Positions 40,808 to 50,543 of a stretch of DNA of 64,000 nt are shown here, in pieces (within the stretch, counting starts at the first letter, position 1; every line of letters begins with the position of its first letter). Made by a program: the position numbers and the translations under genes. The stretch is taken from the NCBI GenBank assembly GCA_934045075.1, contig OW203736.1:21925805-21989804 (forward strand). Direction: 5' to 3'. Source of the stretch: Yponomeuta sedellus. Its lineage: Eukaryota; Arthropoda; Insecta; Lepidoptera; Yponomeutidae. The notes beneath the pieces are model-generated. The model ran no database searches and was not told where the DNA came from. It saw only the letters and a program-made list of their open reading frames with translations.

Positions 40808-40923
40808 GAGGAACAGATTGCTCTTAGCGATAAGACCAATTGAATAACATTACTTATATTTAAGAAACCTGTTGTATTCTTTGTTCTGGTTGTACAATAA
40901 TGTGTTCTCTATCTCTCTATCTA
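40808..40923 (+). repeat. (TATC)n-tailed retroposon 3' end
   Basis: 'attgctcttagcgataagac', 'ttctggttgtacaataatgt' and a terminal 'gttctctatctctctatct'. Confidence 0.65.
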
Positions 40924-41397
40924 AAGCTCACGCATCTTGATGTGCTGTCGACTATACCACCTTATAGCATATTTACCAGTTAAATTAAGATTTTATATCT
41001 CTTTTAAAGTATTCTATTCTCTAGAAACTTAATTAGAAAACAAGCAACAATCCGATTACTAGAGCATCCAGGACTTAATTACGAGTCACAATGTTGAAAT
41101 TGGGTCCCGAATGCTTCGTAGTGGTGCTCAGCAATCGGATTGTTTGTTGTTTTTATGTTTTTTTTATAATAGCGGCATCTGATGCTGTTTTGACAATTAA
41201 AATAGCGCCACCTATTGACAATGTAGAGAACTTCTTGCTAATTAGACAGGAAAGTTTGTATATTTTTGTGGGATTAATGCAGATCTCATACAGCTTGTAA
41301 TATAACGAGTATTATGGATATCAAATTTGACAATACATAACCATTGGTTAAGGAGTTATAAGAGAATATAGAATCGGCCATACTTTTAATATATTAT
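40924..41397. other. Unannotated stretch
   Basis: A 69-codon plus frame at 41091-41300 is hydrophobic but has no recognised family. Confidence 0.4.
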
Positions 41398-41680
41398 ATG
41401 TATATATTGCTGCTGTGTGGTGTCGGCCTAGAGAATAGCACCAACCCAAATTCTTCCCGCGGGTGTCATAAAAGGCGACTAAGGGACACACACCGGGGGG
41501 TGGGCAGCAGCGCCCCCTGCAGTACAATTGCACCAAACTGCGATCCCAACCCGCATGCGTGGGGATTATGGGCATTACCCCCCAATTATGGCATAACCTT
41601 AACCTTGCGCTATGGCGCTCATTAGGGGAGGGCTATGTCTAGCAGTGGACTAATATAGCCTGAAGAAGAAGAAGATATAT
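41398..41680 (+). mobile_element. SINE-H, complete forward copy
   Basis: 5' 'tgctgtgtggtgtcggccta', then 'gagaatagcaccaaccc', 'cataaaaggcgactaaggg' (Meta/Nin-like block), 'gtgggcagcagcgccccctg', 'ggcgctcattaggggagggc' and a GAAGAAGAAG tail. 'atatattg' occurs on both sides and may be the TSD. Reading frames across it reappear in other copies only because the repeat itself is conserved. Confidence 0.75.
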
Positions 41681-42889
41681 TGTATATTATACAATACAAA
41701 CTCGTACATACATAAAGCCCAATACATTATCGTCCTTGTGGACTTCGCCGCAGTCGGGTAATTACCTTGTTTTTCCTTCCTTCTGAGAAGAGCGCAACGC
41801 ACCGCTCCTTTGTTTGGATGCGGAATCCTAATAAACTCCCTTGTACTGTAGGAAGCCGTCCATCATCCATGTTTCGCTGACACAACGGTAAAGGATTTCC
41901 CTTTTTGTCTTCTTTTTCATACGTTTTAGTCTTCGAATAAACCGTTTCGAAATGATAAAGAGAAAAGGGGTATATTGATAGAAATCACCCTCGGTTCAAA
42001 GAATGTCATGTTGGTCAGAAGGGTTTTGTAGGTGCATTATATCAAGGCACTTCACATTTTTTTAAACGGCAGTCCGAACAAAATAATTAATGAGGAATAT
42101 GCACCATAATTTTATTGTAGTGACTGAGTTAACACAGTCAGCGTCTAAATACAGTTATTTAAAATTCAATTTGTATCTAAATTGATAATTAAGATTTCAC
42201 TAACTTGGTTAGTTTACAATTCTTACTGAAATGAAGCGAATGCCCTTAGCATTTAACTGCTGATGTATGTAACCTGCAATATGCTTCACCCCTATAATTA
42301 GATTATATTATACAGGGTGTTCATAAGCCCCGATCTTCTGCCGAAAACGATGATGTTATTAACCCTTGCCATAAATTTTATGAATAATAGTATATAATTC
42401 AAACAATCGATTGTTTACACTGAAAATGATGAATGGTAATATTTAAAAATAATAAAACACTGCAAGTTATACTTCATAGTAAATGTCGTGGGGGTTTTGT
42501 AACATCCTTCGACCAATAGAGGAAAGGGTAAGGAACAAGAGCAAAGAATATTGAGAATCTCCTCCTTTTTTTGAAGTCGGCACAAAGTACAAAGGTCAGG
42601 AAGAACTTCATCAGACATTTTCAATATCAAAAATAACAAACATATAGCAGATACTGTGATCCAACAGTTAAGCACGCAAACGAGCTGAAACACAAAATAA
42701 ATAATAAAATAAAAATAAATAAAAACGCGGTCTCCACAGACTAGATCAGATCTGTCAAACACCACTGTTCTGTTGTTGCCACAGATAACTCCCTTAAGGG
42801 AATCCAGTGGGCTCACTAGCGGCACCAGTAACAAAAAAATCATATCTTCTTTTGCAGATCGGATTTGCAAAGTGTGTTAAATTTCTCAA
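41681..42889. other. Unannotated stretch; doubtful LINE remnant
   Basis: A 151-codon minus frame (42415-42870) contains LPDLCTLCRLQKKEEILNIL, which could be a decayed CxxC zinc-binding tail of a LINE protein, but the expected His is absent. No other feature. Confidence 0.3.
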
Positions 42890-42976
42890 TCCCCGTGGTG
42901 GGTATGGCCTAATCTTCCTGCGATGCAGGAAGAGACACTTGCTCCAGCATTGGCGACATACAAGGGTTGATATCGT
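42890..42976 (+). repeat. 5S-SINE 3' tail
   Basis: 'ccccgtggtgggtatggcct' to 'tacaagggttgatatcg'. The head is missing. Confidence 0.7.
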
Positions 42977-43189
42977 ATCGTCGTAAACTTCTCAATCATA
43001 TTAACAGTGATTTTAGGACCCACGACAAAGAACCTAAGATCATGGACAAATCAAATACAAAAGATGTATATTTCAACGTAAAAAATAAACATTCTGTTTG
43101 CTAAATGTCAATGTACAATGTAAATGTAAGCCGCTGCCTTCGGGAGGTAGTGTAGTGGAGAAAAAGGCAGCGGGAAAAAAACACTCCAC

Positions 43190-43265
43190 TCTGACCATCC
43201 TTTCTCAAAAACCTGGAGCTGGAGTCTCTGCCTACCCCTCCCGAATACAGGCGTGAGTGTATGTT
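43190..43265 (+). repeat. LINE-B 3' tail scrap
   Basis: 'ggagtctctgcctacccctc', 'cgaatacaggcgtgag', then 'tgtatgtt'. Confidence 0.6.
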
Positions 43266-43597
43266 AAAAAACAACAAAAAATTTTAAGTTATAATCATAC
43301 AAACTAATAGCACAGTTTTTAACAGTAATAACAAAAGTTGCCCGCACCGGTCTCCCAATTTCTTATACTAATAATTCAATAAATTAAAATTAAACAATAA
43401 CAGGTTTTCTCAAAACAATTCCACGATAAATTCTGTTTCCATTCGTCAGAAACACACCGTTACCATAGTTCGGTCCATATCACTGTTTTAAAATGTCTAA
43501 TAAACACTACCATACATCCGGCTGCAGGCTCAGGCCCTCTCTCAGAGAGAGAAAGCCCACCACATTTTGGGCTTGGTTTTGGGGTAACCAGTACATT

Positions 43598-43957
43598 TTA
43601 ATCTTCATATTCGTAATTGGCTCGGCTCGGCACACAGCCGTTCTCGCTTCTAGAGTGGTAATAATAACCTTCATCACATACGCATTTCCCACGTTGACTG
43701 CCCTTAATGCACGGTTTACTGCCATCGACTCCTGCCACGAAACGGTTCTCTATAGCAGGCAAGAAGGGATTATCAATATCCTTTTTGCTTTTGACGCCAT
43801 CAGGTTGAATGGGAGCTCTTATCCGCTCGGCGTTTCTTCCAAATTCCGTGGGCATTCCCATGAAGAGTCGCAGATGCGCTGGTTTCCCCGTGCACTGGTG
43901 TCTTGAAATACTAACACAGATGATAAATAATATAAACAGAACTCTTTGAACAGACAT
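43598..43957 (-). CDS. Small secreted cysteine-rich protein, paralogue 2
   Basis: A 119-residue single-exon protein. Residues 1-18 form the signal peptide (MSVQRVLFILFIICVSIS), followed by RHQCTGKP with Cys22 as in paralogue 1. The central NPFLPAIENRFVAGVDGSKP segment leads into the four-Cys module C-x6-GKCVCDEGY..HSRSENGCVP and a Tyr/acidic end (YEYED). The ATG at 43957 lies about 70 nt downstream of an initiator block with a TATA box at -33 (44026-44061). Its 3' flank (43398-43502) is homologous to that of paralogue 3 (49328-49427), so the duplication unit extends beyond the coding region. A SINE-F scrap lies just past the stop. Likely a secreted factor; its partner and role are unknown. 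Confidence 0.88.
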   Translation of the reverse strand: MSVQRVLFILFIICVSISRHQCTGKPAHLRLFMGMPTEFGRNAERIRAPIQPDGVKSKKDIDNPFLPAIENRFVAGVDGSKPCIKGSQRGKCVCDEGYYYHSRSENGCVPSRANYEYED

Positions 43958-44025
43958 ATTGATTATTTTGAGTTTGATTTGTTTACTTAAAGGAGGACGC
44001 GTGTCAGGGTTGAATCCACCGCGAG

Positions 44026-44061
44026 AGTGACACAGAAACTTATGCTAAAGCCGTTTATATA
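44026..44061 (-). promoter_or_regulatory. Core promoter of secreted-protein gene 2
   Basis: TATATAAACGG reads leftward from 44061, and the initiator-like GTCACT has its A at 44028, a 33-nt spacing. The upstream GAGCATGACATCATC at 44085-44105 is shared with paralogue 3. Confidence 0.7.
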
Positions 44062-45416
44062 TCGAGAGAAGTCTGGCCAGTACATGATGATGATGTCATG
44101 CTCACATATTCGTAACTATAAGCAAGTACTTTACCCGCTTTATGACATAAGGAAAACTTATAATTCATAAATGCATTTTGGTTTAATTTATTTTGAAATA
44201 GAAGGATTAGTCAGGCACGCACGGCTCTGCTCACGGTCTGTTGATCTAGGATGTTTCAGAAAGGTCTTGTGAAAATACTTTGCCTTGCGTCTACGTAATG
44301 AGATACTTATAAAGCGTCGAGAGGCCCCTTCAGTTACGAAACGACCACTCGGATAATGCAGTGCATGGGGAATTGTTTTAAATGTGGTAGGCTTGACCAG
44401 CATCATCCTTACAGCTAAGTCGGATTAGCTCACAGGAAAGACAAGTTAATACGTGCGGGTTTCCTCACGATGTTTTCCTTCACAGTTGGCGTGTGGTATT
44501 GCTACGCGATTGTGAAACTTAAGGGTTTTTCTACTCAACAATACAAACAAGAATTTTTCTCAACTATTTTTCGCAACTCCTAAATAGTGAAAAAAATCAT
44601 CCTATTTTCGGTAGTGGCAGCAACAAACAATAAGTAAGAGACAGATGTTTTTTTTTTATATTGCCACTACTCTTGCATAACATTACCTACTTACATTTAA
44701 GAAGTCATGGTCTTTCTTCTTTTTTCTGGTTATGCAATAAATTGTTCTCTATCTATATATCTATTCTTACCCCTATCCACATAACCCAAGGTTAGCTAGA
44801 AAACATTCCTGAAAACTAAAAAGTACTTAAGCTCGCTTATGGACAAGTACTCATATTTCTACTGCGCAAGAAAGTTTGCGAAAGCTTTTCTAAGTGTATA
44901 TTTTTTTATTTACATTTTTAATCTGGCCCAAAAACATTTTATTAATTTTTATCTCAAAGCATAATTGTTACTTTCGAAATGCACTCTAGAGCTTACCTGC
45001 GCCTTGTGCTTTTAGCGAGCGATAGCGGACGGATAAAGGTGAGTGCACACTATCGCCGCGAATAAATAACTCGCGATAACGCCAAACCACATCGTAATAA
45101 CCGCTAACGTGAGACATAACTGGTATACGACCAGGCTTTGGTTGTATAGGTACCAGTTATGTTTATATCATCATCATGTGTTTTGTTTTTTGTGTCTTCC
45201 CCATTTGCTAAAAACACATTTTTTTTACGTAGCCTTGTATTGTTGTAGAACTTTTATAAATAATTAAACTGGAACGAATTTAACTTTGTGCTTTCTTTGT
45301 ACTGTTTAGCTTTAGAAAACTGGATAAAAGCGGACTAAGCAGGTACAAATATTCAGGTCTAGTCAAGATGTAAAGGAGTAATGATGAGAATGAGGGAAAT
45401 CTCGAAAATGTGTGAC
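44062..45416. other. Unannotated stretch with fragments
   Basis: Bases 44455-44525 are a SINE-F middle piece (gggtttcctcacgatgtttt). Bases 44675-44763 are a (TATC)n-family 3' end. No further gene is seen. Confidence 0.45.
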
Positions 45417-45805
45417 AAATTTTTAATTACACTATTTTTATTTTTAATGCACTAACCCGTGCTAAGGAACAAATTTAAAAACCTACTTAGAGGCTAAAAA
45501 TTTCACCCATGCCGGGATTCGAACCCGCAACCTCTGGCTATCCGTACCAGCGCTCTACCAATTGAGCCAATGGGCGACTCACGGCATCAGTGAAATTTCG
45601 AACCTCTTTACAATAATCTCTGTATTAATAATGCCTGTACGTAATACAGAGATTATTGTAAAGAGGTTCGAAATTTCACTGATGCCGTGAGTCGCCCATT
45701 GGCTCAATTGGTAGAGCGCTGGTACGGATAGCCAGAGGTTGCGGGTTCGAATCCCGGCATGGGTGAAATTTTTAGCCTCTAAATAGGTTTTTAAATTTTT
45801 AATTA
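45417..45805. mobile_element. SINE-A palindrome with 13-bp TSD
   Basis: TSD AAATTTTTAATTA is at 45417-45429 and 45793-45805. The left arm is reverse and keeps the complete tail; the right arm is forward and stops at 'aaataggttttt'. The arms meet near 45625-45632. Both arms carry the variant 'gagattattg' where other copies have 'gagaatattg', so both arms derive from the same template sequence. Confidence 0.88.
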
Positions 45806-45884
45806 TTTGAAAATGATGGATAGAAAAAGAAATACAAAAACAGTGTAGAGGTTTGCACCCTTACAGCCTATATATCTACGTCTC

Positions 45885-46085
45885 GTCTCAACGTAGAGTA
45901 CAGGCTTTCTCCCAGAAACATATTATGGGCTTAATTACCACGTGCCCACCGAGGATTGGCAATTTCGAGCGCTGAGGTTTTTTTACACTTCAGACGCTCA
46001 GATTTCCTCACGATGTTTTCCTTCACAGTTAGAGAGTGGTATTGCTACGATACAAAGTATATAACTTAGAAAGAAAGTCATTAGT
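45885..46085 (-). repeat. SINE-F copy lacking the head
   Basis: 'acaggctttctcccagaaac', 'ttaattaccacgtgcccacc', 'cctcacgatgttttccttca', 'cttagaaagaaagtcatt'. Confidence 0.7.
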
Positions 46086-46206
46086 ACTGTAACGATACTT
46101 CTTTATATTAGCTGGCCGGCGTAGCCGTCTAGGCAGAGTTTAAATTATTAGAAGAATATTGTTAGGTTTGGTCGTGTTGAGACTCTCAGCTAGGCTAGGA
46201 TTTGGT

Positions 46207-46431
46207 GATAAAAAAGATGATTAAATCATTTTTAATGCACTAACCCGTGCTAAGGACAACAACTAAGGACTGTACGTAATACAGAGAATATTGTAGAGGT
46301 TCGAAATTTCACTGATGCCGGTGAGTCGCCCATTAGCTCAGTTGGAAAGAGCGCTGGCACGGATAGCCAGAGGTCGCGGGTTCGAATCCCGGCATGGGTA
46401 GAATTTTTAGCCTTAAATAGATAAAAAAGAT
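46207..46431 (-). mobile_element. SINE-A twin-primed copy with TSD
   Basis: TSD GATAAAAAAGAT is at 46207-46218 and 46420-46431. The left part is only the reverse 3' tail (tttttaatgcactaacccgt...aggacaac). From about 46265 the inverted body (ctgtacgtaatacagagaat ... tRNA-like core ... agccttaaata) follows. Confidence 0.85.
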
Positions 46432-46664
46432 AATAAAAAAAAGTATTATTGCTAAATTCAGTGTTTTTAATAAGTAGTGCGCTAGAGTACACACCCGCAC
46501 GGGGATCGAACCTAGGTCTCTCACTTCCGAGTCTATGGTTTTACCCACTGCTAAAACATGAAACTAGAAAATATAATCTGGTCTAGATTTAACGTCTTCA
46601 GCCACCTCGAGCCAGAGGTGGCCAATGACAGATAATCTAGACCACCAAAGGCCACCTTATCAAC
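46432..46664. other. Short unannotated stretch
   Basis: A box-B-like 'ggggatcgaacctagg' near 46500 suggests an unclassified tRNA-derived repeat on the minus strand. Confidence 0.35.
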
Positions 46665-46947
46665 AGTTGTACATTTAAAAACCTATTTAGAGAATAAAAA
46701 TTCCACTCATGCCGGGACTCGAACCCGCAACCTCTGGCTAACCGTGCCAGCGCTCTCCTAACTGGGCTGATGGCCGACTCACCGGCATCAGTGAAATTTC
46801 GAATCTCTTTACAATACTCTTTGTATTACGTACAGGCAGCAACATCTGGCTGAAGTAATTTGTATCACTTGCAGCCCCGAGTACCTACTTTGCAGTTGGG
46901 TTTTTACATCGGAATGATATCACTGTACCCACATTGAGTTGCACATT
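46665..46947 (-). mobile_element. SINE-A single copy ending at the internal site
   Basis: TSD AGTTG(T/C)ACATT is at 46665-46675 and 46937-46947. On the minus strand the element runs 'atgtgggtacagtgatatc' through the tRNA-like core to 'ataggttttta', ending there rather than at the long tail. The internal site can therefore serve as an alternative 3' end. Confidence 0.8.
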
Positions 46948-47862
46948 GATAAAACGTACGTGTATATGTGGAATGCAGTAGGTATAAAGCATTTTTAACG
47001 ACTCGCGACGCTCATGCCTAGTTATATATTAAAAGAACATTTTTTATTTATTTTATTCTTAAGGAAAACTTACAGAACTATGAATCCTGTATTCGTCCCA
47101 CTGCGAGGCACACGCCATTTCTCAGAGAGAGGGAGTATGGGCAACATTTAAGTAAATTTAAATTAGAAAGTTTGTGTATTAGTAAAAAAATAATAAGTTT
47201 AGATAGATAGATAGAGAACACTTTGTTGAACATAAAAATGGAAAATACACAGATATTTCTTAACCTAAGAGTACAAGTAATTTTTAGTAAGTAATTTATT
47301 TGTGACTTAAAAGACTTATACTAGACTACAACTAAATTTTTACATACATGTTTTGGTTTATAATCAAAATTATTGAGCATCCGCTGCTGTGCTAGGCTCA
47401 TCACCTGTATTACAGCAGACAGCGCCTACTTCCTGCGTTTACAAATAATAATCTACACCAAATCCTAACTATGCTGGTTAAAAAAATCTGTAAATTACTG
47501 TTTAAAAACAAAAGTATTTAAGGAAAAGTGAAAAGGAATTGTCCTCCCTCTATGTGTGTGAGTAAAAAAAGTGAATGTAAATGTGAATGCGTGAGTGTGT
47601 GAGTTTGACAGCGAGAGGGTGAGTACTACTGCCAAAAATAAGTACTTATATATATTTTTTTATAACGGTGAAATATATAAATAAGGTGATACTAAGATGG
47701 CAACGAAGACTAAAAGACAAACGGGGGCCTCATCGCTAAAAGTGATCTTTAGATTCTCGAAGTTTCGACAACATTCTTCAGACACTACTCTTCAGTCCAC
47801 GCGTCACTCAGTACCTAGAAAATATTATGAACTAATACTTTCGTAAGTACCTACTACTAAAT
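46948..47862. other. Unannotated stretch with fragments
   Basis: Bases 47090-47140 are a SINE-F tail scrap. Bases 47201-47274 are a reverse (TATC)n-family piece. Nothing else is recognised. Confidence 0.45.
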
Positions 47863-47931
47863 TTTAACTGGATCAACTTACTAAACTTCTTGTCGGAAGA
47901 GGAGGAAGTTTAGTAAGTTGATCCGGTTAAA
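47863..47931. repeat. Near-perfect 27-bp inverted repeat
   Basis: Arms 47863-47889 and 47905-47931 (gatcaacttactaaacttc core) differ at one of 27 positions; the spacer is 15 nt. Confidence 0.8.
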
Positions 47932-48338
47932 AGTATAAAGTATTTTTTAAACGAACCAAGTCGTGAACCATTAGCTGCACAGCTAACAATTAGGCTTGGG
48001 AGAGAGAACTAAGAACACAAGGAACATAAAACATTAATACTAACAGTACGTACGATTGAGGAGCAATAAATAAACGAAAGAGCGAGATCTCGGCGCCGGC
48101 GCATATGCCGCTAAAGCCTTAGCCATACTTGAGGAGAATTAGGTGCCACCAACTAAATAGTTCCAACTGCCAGGCTTTACACCTAGTCGGGTATACTCGC
48201 CGTAAGACACCTCTATATACTTAGAGGTGTTTTGCGTAGACAGTAAATTATACCAAACTCCTCTTACAATTAACAGGCATGCCAGTGTGACGGGGCTGGC
48301 TGCCAGAGCAAGTTTCTAGCTCCTAGCTCTGTCTTATA
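47932..48338. other. Unannotated stretch
   Basis: 'acacctctatatacttagaggtgt' at 48209-48232 is a short palindrome. No gene. Confidence 0.4.
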
Positions 48339-48692
48339 TCGATATCAACCCTTGTATGTCCCCACTGCTGGGTACGGGTCTCTTCGTGCATCGCCGGAAG
48401 GTTAAGACATACTCCACCAAGGGGGCCAAGTCCGGGTTGGTGGAGGATTGTATGTAAGACAGTGGCGGGCTTTACTGCCAAAGGTTATCAAGCCGCGCAT
48501 AAGGCCTCTGACATGGCTTAACGACCGCCATTACATTACAGCCGGCACCAACGGCTTAACGTGATTTGCGAAGCACGGACAATCTCAAGCGGTAGTCACG
48601 GGGCGGTCACCCATTGTGCACCTGACCGCGCCTGTTGTTGCTTAGCTCAAGTGATTCCAATCACTCGGTTCGACTAGGCCACGAGCGCTCTG
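48339..48692 (-). mobile_element. 5S-SINE, near full length
   Basis: From 'gatatcaacccttgtatgtc' to 'gactaggccacgagcgctc'. The 5S-like block is present but diverged (reverse of gtgaccgccccgtgactacc, and caacaggcgcggtcagg). Confidence 0.8.
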
Positions 48693-48944
48693 TCTTATAT
48701 AAAAAGTTAATGAAGTCTCATCAATGTCCGCTTGTGACACAGGTGACATTTTAAAATTCGAGCAATGTTACAGGGAAAAGTTATGTGTAATTCAATACAC
48801 GTAAATACATAGTAGTTGTAATGATGAATTTAATACATCGATAGAACTTAATTTTACTTAGTTTCTAATCGATACCGAACTGGAATCCACTAGAATAAAT
48901 ACGTAATAAATAGCTTCCACAAAACACAATCAATCACTTGTCCT
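48693..48944. other. Unannotated stretch
   Basis: No gene or repeat recognised. Confidence 0.35.
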
Positions 48945-49097
48945 AATCCCAAACTAGGATGCCCTGTGCTATGATAACCAGGCAAGGAATACAGACCTGG
49001 GAATGTACCTAGACTGAGGCCATCGGGAATCGAACCCACGACCTTCGACATGGTAATCAGACGTGATACATACCACTAGATCAACGAGGCAGTCTGA
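48945..49097 (-). mobile_element. tRNA-derived SINE-N copy
   Basis: The minus strand begins 'actgcctcgttgatctagtg' and has box-B-like 'GGGTTCGATTCCC'. It ends '...gcatcctagtttggga', a tail shared with SINE-G. Confidence 0.65.
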
Positions 49098-49489
49098 ATG
49101 TACGAGTGTATATAAAGAAAATTAACACTGAAATGCTGAATTGAACTGTTAATTAGCATGAACTAATTTAGGTCACTAATATTCATAACAATAACAGGTG
49201 TTCCTAAAAACACTGCCAAGAGGTAGCTTCAACACAAACAACTCTAAAAGATACAATTATACACACGAAAAAACAATATATTTTTTAACAATAACTACGT
49301 CAAATTTTGGTCACTATTAACTCACAACAATAACAGATTTTCCTAAAATTCTTTCACAATTCTTTTTCCATTATTCCAAAACACAGATTGTTTATAATTC
49401 AGTCCATATCACTTTAAATGTCTAATAAGGAGACCTAGATATCCCGAAGAACATTTCTCAAAGAGAGATAGAGAGTACAGGCGTCATCA
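49098..49489. other. 3' flank of secreted-protein gene 3
   Basis: Bases 49328-49427 are homologous to 43398-43502 beside paralogue 2 (caataacag.ttttc, 'tccatatcact', 'aaatgtctaataa'). An imperfect repeat of 'aacaataacag' occurs at 49190 and 49328. Confidence 0.55.
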
Positions 49490-49885
49490 TCAAGGGTGTC
49501 TACCAAGTATTGCACTTGTTTCATCAGCATCCAGCACACTTTGATCATCATATTCGTGATCGTCTCGAACCGGCACACAGCCGTTGGCGCTTCTAGAGTT
49601 GTATTGATAACCTTTATCACATGAGCATTTTCCGTCTTCACTGCTTCTTAAGCACGGCCTGCTACTTTCGACTCCTGCTAGGAAGCGGTTTTTTAGAGAA
49701 GGCACGAAGGGATTTTCCGAATTCTTTGTGCCCACGCCGTCGGGTTCCACGGGTGCGTTTATTTGCTCATCGCTCCTTCCAAACTCCATGGACAATTTCA
49801 CAGAGATTTCTATCGATTTTCCCGAGCACTGGTATCTTGAAATACTAAAAATAAATAGTACGAACAGAACTTTTTGAACAGCCAT
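49490..49885 (-). CDS. Small secreted cysteine-rich protein, paralogue 3
   Basis: A 131-residue single-exon protein starting at 49885. Residues 1-16 form the signal peptide (MAVQKVLFVLFIFSIS), then RYQCSGK with the conserved Cys (residue 20). The middle NPFVPSLKNRFLAGVESSRP leads to C-x6-GKCSCDKGYQYNSRSANGCVP-type spacing, then an acidic stretch (DDHEYDD). The frame stays open upstream to 50008, but that extension would be translated from the TATA box itself (49965-49975), so the internal ATG, aligned with the paralogues, is the start. Unlike its relatives it does not stop after the acidic tail: about 18 extra residues (QSVLDADETSAILGRHP) follow, apparently read from former 3' flank. Confidence 0.87.
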   Translation of the reverse strand: MAVQKVLFVLFIFSISRYQCSGKSIEISVKLSMEFGRSDEQINAPVEPDGVGTKNSENPFVPSLKNRFLAGVESSRPCLRSSEDGKCSCDKGYQYNSRSANGCVPVRDDHEYDDQSVLDADETSAILGRHP

Positions 49886-49939
49886 ATTTGTTTGGTTGAT
49901 TGTTTTGAGGAAGTGCGTTAGGGTTGGATGCACCGCGAC

Positions 49940-49975
49940 AATGGCATAGAAACTTGTGCAAGTACCGTTTATATA
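49940..49975 (-). promoter_or_regulatory. Core promoter of secreted-protein gene 3
   Basis: TATATAAACGG reads leftward from 49975 and an initiator-like GCCATT has its A at 49942, 33 nt apart, as in paralogue 2. The shared AGTTTCTATG..ATTGTCGCGG block follows. The 5' leader is about 57 nt. Confidence 0.7.
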
Positions 49976-50095
49976 TCGAAACACTGGTCGGGATGATGTC
50001 ATGCTCATATGTACCTACGTAATTTGATCACACCGTGCAGCACCCATAGGTAACCACATGCACCAACCAGTGAACCACTTCGACTATTCGTATAA

Positions 50096-50130
50096 CATAA
50101 ACTCACGCCTGTATCCCAGAGGGGTAGGGG
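50096..50130 (-). repeat. LINE-B 3' tail scrap
   Basis: 'aaactcacgcctgtatccca', 'gaggggtagg' is the reverse end of LINE-B. Confidence 0.6.
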
Positions 50131-50251
50131 ATGTTCGCGACATAGATTCATTGATATAAAAGTCAAGAGAGTGTGGGCTTAATTACCACGCGTGCCCACC
50201 GCGGATTGGCAATTTCAAACGTTGATATATTTGAACACCTCAGACAATCAG

Positions 50252-50543
50252 ATAGATAGAGAACACTTTATCTATAATATAAAAATGAATCCCCGAATGT
50301 GTTGGCAAGCGCAAATCTCGAGAGCAGCTGAACCGATTTTGCTAATTCTTTTTTTAGAATCTTCCTTGACGTACGAGGAAGGTTCTTACGGAGTTTTTTT
50401 TAATTTAAAAAGTTCGACTGTTAGGCGGTACGACGATCGCTGGGTAAGCTAGTTGTACATAAAAATGGAAATGACACAGATATTGCTTTACCTAAGAGTA
50501 CAAACGGCGGCCTCATCATTAAAAGTTAGTAAGGCCTTATCAT
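50252..50543 (-). mobile_element. (TATC)n-family copy, itself split by a Helitron
   Basis: The reverse element begins 'atagatagagaacactttA' (to 50270) and continues at 50453 with 'TTGTACATAAAAATGGAAAT'. Joined, this gives the family consensus seen at 47217-47240. TCAG target repeats flank it. Confidence 0.75.
50271..50452 (+). mobile_element. Non-autonomous Helitron, second family, exact ends
   Basis: A 182-bp element starting TCTATAATATAAAAATGAAT and ending 'gggtaagCTAG', inserted between A (50270) and T (50453) as expected for Helitrons. The surrounding repeat gives the empty site directly. It is non-coding. Confidence 0.85.

Noticed and set aside
42415..42870. 151-codon frame as a membrane protein or LINE gene
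   Set aside because: Hydrophobic stretches arise from AT-rich codons; the CxxC motif lacks its His partner, and no paralogue or start context supports it.
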